From Orychophragmus violaceus (lineage: Eukaryota > Streptophyta > Magnoliopsida > Brassicales > Brassicaceae), in NCBI GenBank assembly GCA_030180135.1, contig CM058232.1, positions 72,842,016 through 72,906,015 of the forward strand: a stretch of DNA of 64,000 nucleotides, written 5' to 3'. The number at the start of each line of letters is the position of its first letter. Positions within the stretch are counted from its first letter, which is position 1. Below are positions 57,767 through 64,000 of this stretch, in pieces. The notes under the pieces are model-generated. The model worked only from the letters and a program-made list of their open reading frames with translations. It ran no database searches and was not told the origin of the DNA. The position numbers were made by a program, and so were the translations under genes.

Positions 57767-57805
57767 AAAGGATATAGTGGAGGTTTTTAGGTTTTGACAA
57801 CCTCC
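57767..57805. other. Fold-back filler at the LINE-a 5' junction
   Basis: Bases 57767-57784 are an 18-bp inverted copy of 57651-57668. Bases 57786-57805 are a 20-bp inverted copy of 57683-57702. Both sources lie in the LINE 5' end. The two copies are not in the order a simple inversion would give, so two template switches are needed. The duplicated LTR fragment starts immediately after. Confidence 0.85.
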
Positions 57806-58576
57806 ATAGCTCGGCGACGTCCCGACGACCTGCAAAAAAGAAAGAGATAAATGTTAAATTTAACATTACCTTGGAAAAGATAAAGAAGAATATTTTTTAG
57901 GAAATATTTTAATTATTATTATGTAAAGAATAATAGAGAGAATCTAGGGAAAACCCTAGATCCTCTAGTATAAATATCCTTCCTCTGCGCGGAAAAAAAC
58001 CAAGTTGACAATTCATATTCTTGTACTCAAAAATCCTAAATAGTTAGCGATCACATATCGATTCCGGCTCGTATTTGAATAAGACTAGATTTTCCGGTCT
58101 GAACGGTTCTTGCTCTTTAATTCTTGTTTAAACTCATATCCAAGTTACTAAATTTCTATTCAATTATTAAATTGAATATTGTTTGATTTTCTGAATCAAG
58201 ATTTAAAAATTCTATTAATTTATTGAATATTATTTTATAAATGTTTTGTTTTAATTGTCTCGTTTATTTAATTAGTAGAAAAGTTTGAGATGCCAAAAAA
58301 AAAAAAATTAGTAGAAAAGTTTGTAATATTCAAATTATCCGGTTAAACATACAAGAGATTGTCTAAAAATCATTACTGTGTACTCTGGGCCCATTTGTTT
58401 TTTAAAATGATAACTGATCCCGTTGAAGAAAAAAAAAACATACAAGAGATTGTTTAGACTTAAATGGGCCACTTAAAAATGGTTTTAAGCCCAATACATA
58501 CGTAAATAAATACTGTCCACAGAACGTAAATGCATTTGCCCATATACTTTCATTTATCTCAATCTTATCTGGTTTT
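57804..58576. repeat. Long duplicated segment, copy 2
   Basis: Same content as 47039-47781, about 771 bp. It differs from copy 3 by very few bases and shares with it the 36-bp insertion near 58289. It ends at the T-run of LINE-b. Confidence 0.92.
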
Positions 58577-58602
58577 TTTTTTTCATCAAAAACTCAATTT
58601 TA

Positions 58603-59735
58603 TTAAAAAATCGGTATTCGATTCTCTTCGGGGGAGAGCCAATCGAGAACCGAAGAGCTTACATGGGAGAATAAAAGGCCACGTGCTCTAGTTTTTTTGG
58701 CTAGACAATCCGCACGGGTGTTGAACTTTCTACTAACATATTTAATACAAAAGCTAGGAAATAAAGACTTAAGAGCTTGAAAATCTTCTAATTCCGAAGA
58801 GAATGACGGCCAATCCACAGGATCCTTGAGCATACTAATGAGTTCCAAGCAATCCGAGAAGAAGCAAGCACTAGTCAGATGTAGAGTTTTAAGACACTTC
58901 ATGGCCCAAAGGAGGGAGTCGAGCTCGGCGTGAAGGGGAGATAAGCATCTTCTGGAACCCTTAAGACCCAGTTGCACAATCTCATTTCCTTGCTGGAAAA
59001 ACCAACCTTGCCCACTTATCGAGTCTGTTCCATCCCAAGAACCGTCAATGTAGCACGAGAGACTAGCTTGCGGTACTGGGATTATTGGGGCGCTCTCTAG
59101 AGAGGTAGTTACGGCGACATCATCATCTCCTTCATTTGCTTTCCTCCAAGCTTCTTCCTCGAGCCGAGCTTTCTCTAGAGTCACTCTCGGGTCTTCATTA
59201 AAATTATCAAAAATCTTTCTATTGCGTACCTTCCAAATAAACCACATAAGCCATGGAAAGAATCCAATGGAAACTTCTGAATCCATCCATTCTTTTACTC
59301 TCCAAAAGAGGAAATCTACATTAGTGAACACCGATGAGGAGGGAAATAGGTGCGGGCCGATGGAATAGGTGAGAGTGCCCATGCTTGACGAGCCGGAGGG
59401 CACTCAAAGAGAGCATGATTGATAGTTTCTCTTTCCGCTCCACATCTAGGACAGGTAGGATCTCTGCCGATATGGCGATAAACGAGAGCATCACAAGTGG
59501 GTAGGAAACCCGACAAACATTGCCACACGAAATTTTTAATTTTCCGAGTGGTTTTTAACTTCCAGACTTGCGCCGTGAGTACCGTAGTATTCGGGCCCTG
59601 AACAGGGGGATCGCAATCCGGGCGAGAGAGAGCTCTCGCGGCCCAATAACCTGACTTCACGGTATAATTGCCCGATTTAGTCAACGTCCAACAATAGCTA
59701 TCTTTCGAGACTAGCTTGCTCGGATGTAAGCCCAA
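58603..59735 (-). pseudogene. LINE-b zinc region and RNase H
   Basis: Bases 59735-59316 encode CPRCGAERETINHALFECP. After a frame change near 59350, 59403-58603 encodes RNase H with CYIDGSWDG, LHAELDSLLWAM, FFSDCLELISML and FNTRADCLAK. Like other plant L1 elements it carries a C-terminal RNase H. Confidence 0.9.
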
Positions 59736-59750
59736 AATAAGGGAAATGTA

Positions 59751-62054
59751 TTATGGTGGGAAGAGCTCTCGAAGACGATCTACCTTCCATTGTTTCGTGT
59801 CAAAGTCAATAAGCGTATTCACATAACGATGTGGATCTATCTCATTGTTGATACTTCTCGGTGCACGAGCCGAATGGTCGGGAATCCAAGGTTCGTCCCA
59901 TACTCTAGTACCAAACCCTGATCCTATAGTTTTCCGCAGACCTGATAGCAATAATGGTTTAGCTGCCATCAAACTCCTCCACCCATAAGAAGGTCTATTC
60001 GAGACTTGTATCTCTAAGGGGCTTGAGTACTTAGAGATTCGACTCAAGAGTGAGTCAGGAAATCTGACAATTCTCCAAAGTTGTTTCGCTAGAAGAGCAA
60101 TATTTTGTTCTTCCAATGCCCGGAAACCTAATCCACCTTCTGAGGTTGGGCAACATAATTTATCCCATGTCACCCAATGAATACCTTTAGAATTGGCGTT
60201 GGAGCTCCACCAGTAATTAGAAATCACACTTCTCAACTTGGAACATACCGTCTTTGGTAGAAGATAACATGACATCACATAATTCGGAACCGCTTGGGCT
60301 TGTGATTTAATAAGAACTTCTTTGCCTCCTCGGGACAAGAATTTTGATGACCAAGTACTAGCCCTATTCTGCACTCGATCTCTGACGAAGGCAAAAGTTT
60401 GGGCTTTGGAGCCATTAATCTGCTCTGGGAGACCGAGGTATGAACCCATACCACCTTCTTGAGAGATGCCTATGATTCTCTTGATTTCACCTTTCCTCTC
60501 ATGAGGGACATCATTACCGAACATGATGGATGACTTAGAGAAATTAATTTGCTGTCCAGAAGCTTCTCCGTATGTTCTGATGATGTCTATAAGATCCTTA
60601 CTCTCCTGTATTAATGCTCTACAGAAGAATAGACTATCATCAGCAAAGAGAAGATGTGACGTCGGAGGGCTGGCTCTAGCTACCCGAAGTCCCTGAATCC
60701 TCCCATTCATCGCTGCTTTCCGGATAAGAGAAATAAGGCCTTCGGTGCATAAGACAAATAAGAATGGAGAAATTGGGTCTCCTTGGCGTATACCACGGGA
60801 CGGTCTGATATGTCCACTAGGCACTCCATTGAGGAGAATGCGGTATGAGACTGTAGTCACACAATACATAATCCAACCAATCCATTTTGGGTCAAACCCT
60901 AAATGCCTCATAATAGAGGAGAGGTATGACCATTCGACTCTATCATAAGCCTTACTCATGTCCGTTTTAATGGCCATGAATTTTTTACGACATGAAGGAT
61001 TAGATCGGAGTGCATGAAAGTTCTCTTGTGCAATAAGGATATTATCTGTAATTAGTCTCCCTGCTACAAAGGCAGATTGGGTCTCGGAAATTAATTCCGG
61101 AAGGATCTTCTTTAATCTTAAGCTCAAGATCTTAGATATAATTTTATAGCTCACATTGCAAAGACTGATTGGACGAAAACCTGTCATCTCTCTAGGTTTA
61201 TCTCCTTTCGGGATCAAGCAAATATTAGTCTCATTTAGTCTTGGATCAAAGGAACCATTCGTGAAGAAATCCATGATACACTGAGTTAGTTCTGGACCCA
61301 CCACATCCCAGAACTTTTGGTAGAATAAGGCCGTCATTCCATCCGGACCCGGAGTTTTACTAGGATTTAATGAGAATAATGCCTTTCTAATTTCCTCTAT
61401 CGATGGATTCCGAGTTAGCTCAACATTCATATCTGGAGTGACAATCTCAGGAATGTCCTGGAAGAGAGGGTTCGGATCGCCAATGGAAGAAGATGTGAAG
61501 AGAGCATCAAAATATTGTATTGCAACTCGCTCAAGTCCTTCCTCATCGTCTACCCAAAAGCCATTAGAGTCTAGCAGTCCTAGAATATTATTCCTTGCTC
61601 TCCTTTGTTTTGTGATGGCTTGGAAAAATTTGGTAAAGTTATCTCCGAATCGAAGCCAAGTCGTCCTACTCTTCTGCTCCCAGAAGGCTTCTTCCTCCTT
61701 GTAGGCTGCCAATAGCTCACCTTTTAATACAAGAATTTCTTCCGTAGAGATAGTCTCATCGGTATGGGAAAGATCAATCTTATCCTGTAATTCTTTAATA
61801 AGAATTTCAGAATTTGTTTGAGTACTTTTCTTCCACACCGAGATCGATTTACGACAATTTTGGATGCAACATGAAAGGGAGTTTTGGCCCCTAGGGAGTG
61901 CATGGTTCCAACCAGAAGTAATGGCTTCCTTTAGACCCGGTTTCCCTAGCCACCGTTTATCAAATAGAAAACTCCGTCTTTTCTTTTCGGGTCTATTTAG
62001 AATGGATGCGAGAAGAGGCCTATGGTCCGATCCCCACATCTTAAGGTACTCCAC
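59751..62054 (-). pseudogene. LINE-b reverse transcriptase
   Basis: This 767-codon open frame holds the endonuclease end (GSDHRPLLASI) and a full RT. The RT has PSKTPGPDGMTALFYQKFW, LIPKGDKPREMTGFRPISLC, SETQSAFVAGRLITDNIL, IKTDMSKAYDRVEW, RQGDPISPFLFVLC, catalytic LLFADDSLFFCRA and the thumb region. The first codon of the frame is GTG, so this is the open part of a broken ORF2, not a separate gene. TAA at 59751-59753 closes it before the zinc region. Confidence 0.92.
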
Positions 62055-62196
62055 TTTAGTGTGGGAAAATATATTGTGCCATTCTTCATTACCTAAGCTC
62101 TATTGAGACGACATTTTATTAAACCATTTCTTCTCCGACCAATCCAAGAAAGGGGGTCTCCTTGATACGAGAATTCAAGGAAACCACAGCAATCTA

Positions 62197-62547
62197 TCAT
62201 GGCTCGAAAGGGGAGGAAAGAAGCTTCTGAGCGTTTTTTCCACCACTTTTCTCATGGTTCCCTGTAATTTCATTGAAATCTCCTATAATGAACCATGGAC
62301 CTGTACGGGATATACCTATACGAATAAGTCTTTCCCAGACATAAGCTCGGTGTTTAACCACCGGATCACCGTAAATAAAAGTCATAAAAACACGATTTCC
62401 ATCAGTAATGGTCTCAATATCAATCAAACGATCATCCAAACATAAAATCTTGACCGGGAAATCTTTAGAGTGAAAAAGAGCAAGACCTCCACTATATCCT
62501 TTCGGATTCACTGTGTGGAGGTTGTCAAAACCTAAAGATACTTGCAA
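62197..62547 (-). pseudogene. LINE-b endonuclease fragment
   Basis: The frame gives QVSLGFDNLHTVNPKGYSGG to FIIGDFNEITGNHEKSGG and stops at 62197. The N-terminal catalytic part is missing because of 5' truncation. One frame break near 62205 and a one-base deletion near 62095 separate it from the RT frame. Confidence 0.88.
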
Positions 62548-62637
62548 GTCTTGCAGAAAAGGTGGTCATTTTTTGTCTCTGATAAAAACATAAAGGGTGG
62601 AAAGGATATAGTGGAGGTTTTTAGGTTTTGACAACCT

Positions 62638-63410
62638 CCATAGCTCGGCGACGTCCCGACGACCTGCAAAAAAGAAAGAGATAAATGTTAAATTTAACAT
62701 TACCTTGGAAAAGATAAAGAAGAATATTTTTTAGGAAATATTTTAATTATTATTATGTAAAGAATAATAGAGAGAATCTAGGGAAAACCCTAGATCCTCT
62801 AGTATAAATATCCTTCCTCTGCGCGGAAAAAAACCAAGTTGACAATTCATATTCTTGTACTCAAAAATCCTAAATAGTTAGCGATCACAGATCGATTCCG
62901 GCTCGTATTTGAATAAGACTAGATTTTCCGGTCTGAACGGTTCTTGCTCTTTAATTCTTGTTTAAACTCATATCCAAGTTACTAAATTTCTATTCAATTA
63001 TTAAATTGAATATTGTTTGATTTTCTGAATCAAGATTTAAAAATTCTATTAATTTATTGAATATTATTTTATAAATGTTTTGTTTTAATTGTCTCGTTTA
63101 TTTAATTAGTAGAAAAGTTTGAGATGCCAAAAAAAAAAAAATTAGTAGAAAAGTTTGTAATATTCAAATTATCCGGTTAAACATACAAGAGATTGTCTAA
63201 AAATCATTACTGTGTACTCTGGGCCCATTTGTTTTTTAAAATGATAACTGATCCCGTTGAAGAAAAAAAAAACATACAAGAGATTGTTTAGACTTAAATG
63301 GGCCACTTAAAAATGGTTTTAAGCCCAATACATACGTAAATAAATACTGTCCACAGAACGTAAATGCATTTGCCCATATACTTTCATTTATCTCAATCTT
63401 ATCTGGTTTT
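62638..63410. repeat. Long duplicated segment, copy 3 (bears the gene promoter)
   Basis: Same as copies 1 and 2 and without a LINE after it. TCTGGTTTT continues directly into CTTACTCAG and the gene. It keeps CACAGATCG (near 62886), as in the Gypsy-1 5' LTR, where copies 1 and 2 have CACATATCG. Confidence 0.92.
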
Positions 63411-63439
63411 CTTACTCAGAAATTCACAATCACAAAACC
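63221..63439 (+). promoter_or_regulatory. Promoter and 5' UTR of the glycine-rich gene
   Basis: TGGGCC/GGCCCA-type site II elements occur near 63220-63227 (GGGCCCATT), 63297-63304 (AATGGGCC) and 63321-63329 (AAGCCCAAT). These are common TCP-bound elements in Arabidopsis promoters. A TATA-like GTAAATAAATAC is at 63336-63347. All but the last 30 bases before the ATG lie in duplicated segment copy 3. Confidence 0.6.
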
Positions 63440-63781
63440 ATGAGATCAGACAACCTCTGGACCAGAAAACCAGAAGCTAAAATCGGGAAATCTGAGTTTC
63501 CGGTTATCAGATTCCTCCGGGGACACATCGAGAACATCAAGGACAAAACCGGAGGTCCCGGAATTGGCGGCGGAATAGGCTGCGGTGCTGGACTCGGCTT
63601 CGGACTCTCCGGCGGCCTCGGGTTAGTCGCTTCTGAAGGGTTCAACCATTCCAATGTTGTATTTGGTATCGGTGCGGGTTGCGGTATCGGGGTAGGGTTT
63701 GGGTACGGGTTTGGAGTTGGCGGCGGGTTCAATTTCGATGACATTGGAGATAAATTGACATACGGGAAAAGCTCCGGTTAA
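63440..63781 (+). CDS. Small glycine-rich protein, function unknown
   Basis: The protein is 113 residues with ATG in a good context (AAACCATGAG). The N-terminus (residues 1-37) is charged and begins MRSDNLWTRKPEAKIGKSEF. Residues 38-97 are a Gly-rich hydrophobic stretch with GxG repeats (GIGGGIGCGAGLGFGLSGGL, FGIGAGCGIGVGFGYGFGVG), which may pack in or on a membrane. The C-terminus is short and polar. No catalytic motif is visible. I believe it corresponds to the glycine-rich gene next to C3H14 in Arabidopsis (At1g66820), from memory. The frame is intact. Strong GC content relative to surroundings and a plausible promoter favour a real gene. Confidence 0.85.
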   Translation: MRSDNLWTRKPEAKIGKSEFPVIRFLRGHIENIKDKTGGPGIGGGIGCGAGLGFGLSGGLGLVASEGFNHSNVVFGIGAGCGIGVGFGYGFGVGGGFNFDDIGDKLTYGKSSG

Positions 63782-64000
63782 GATTCCGGGTCGGGTAAAG
63801 GATTTGTAATGGATTATTAAATACGTTTTTGTTAATTGTTATTTTCAGTTAAAACACTCTGCCTTTTTGTCTGATTGAGTTCTTACTTGCTTGAATTTTC
63901 TTGCATAGCTCAACGTAATATCAAAATACTCTACATTCCTTTGAGTCTTCTTACATAGCTCACCGTATCACATAAACATAGTCATGATTATCACATAAAA
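63782..64000 (+). other. 3' flank of the glycine-rich gene
   Basis: Probable 3' UTR. A short direct repeat, TCTTRCATAGCTCAMCGTA, occurs at about 63899 and 63949. No other gene is seen before the window ends. Confidence 0.5.

Larger units (their letters stand above)
47781..57805 (-). mobile_element. LINE-a: 5'-truncated L1-type LINE, interrupted by Copia-4c
   Basis: On the plus strand a T-run (47778-47789) marks the LINE's poly(A) end, so the element is on the minus strand. Its ORF2-like pieces run endonuclease (57713-57363), RT (57220-55995 and 50028-48957), zinc-knuckle-like region and RNase H (48941-47809). Nothing upstream of mid-endonuclease is present, so it is 5'-truncated. Copia-4c sits inside RT with TSD CTCCA. 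LINE-a is nearly identical to LINE-b and shares its frameshifts. Confidence 0.93.
58577..62637 (-). mobile_element. LINE-b: second copy of the 5'-truncated LINE
   Basis: This copy of about 4.06 kb has no Copia insertion. It has the same truncation point, frameshifts, TAA and fold-back filler as LINE-a, with only a handful of amino acid differences. Two independent insertions cannot give the same junctions, so LINE-b arose by duplication of the locus. Confidence 0.95.

Noticed and set aside
63430..63744. Pro-rich minus-strand ORF over the glycine-rich gene
   Set aside because: Gly codons read in reverse as Pro. The plus strand has ATG context, promoter elements and a natural end.

Overview
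The window is plant nuclear DNA, most likely from a Brassicaceae species close to Arabidopsis. It carries Ty1/copia and Ty3/gypsy LTR retrotransposons, an L1-type LINE, a tRNA-derived SINE, AT-rich intergenic DNA and intron-bearing genes. Only two host genes are well supported. One is a tandem CCCH zinc-finger gene (24553-25731, minus strand) that resembles Arabidopsis C3H14/C3H15. The other is a small glycine-rich protein gene (63440-63781, plus strand). From memory, C3H14 (At1g66810) and a glycine-rich gene (At1g66820) are neighbours in Arabidopsis. If so, the roughly 37 kb between them here is almost entirely inserted transposon DNA.

Layout. 1-4386: 3' part of a decayed copia element (Copia-1, plus). 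4387-5510: non-coding DNA. 5511-10057: Copia-2 (minus, TSD CAAAC). 10063-10367: non-coding DNA. 10368-22985: Copia-3 (plus, TSD GCCAT), interrupted at 12436-19867 by a nest of two opposed copies of another family (Copia-4a plus, Copia-4b minus, outer TSD GATCC). 22991-24552: non-coding DNA that resembles 4460-5345, so an old tandem duplication underlies the copia insertions. 24553-26330: CCCH gene and promoter. 26464-26605: SINE with a 16-bp TSD. 27323-47433: Gypsy-1, which has gag and protease but no reverse transcriptase and carries an antisense gene. Gypsy-1 contains Gypsy-2 (29291-34517, minus, TSD GCTGG) and Copia-5 (39939-47036, plus, TSD CACCA, in its 3' LTR). 47039-63410: three copies of a roughly 740-771 bp segment alternating with two copies of a 5'-truncated LINE. 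The first LINE copy holds Copia-4c (50034-55989, minus, TSD CTCCA). 63411-64000: the glycine-rich gene.

Two patterns stand out. First, a palindromic CGATCG site occurs in tight pairs or short arrays whose cores lie 20-22 bp apart, mostly exactly 21. It is found in three otherwise different retrotransposons (Gypsy-2, Copia-5, Copia-4c), in LTRs, leaders and coding sequence. Second, the LINE sits 30 bp upstream of the glycine-rich gene's ATG and appears to have made a target-site duplication of about 770 bp. That left a complete promoter copy attached to the gene, and unequal exchange then produced the LINE array.

All coordinates, alignments and mismatch counts were made by eye. Family assignments come from recognisable motifs, not database searches.
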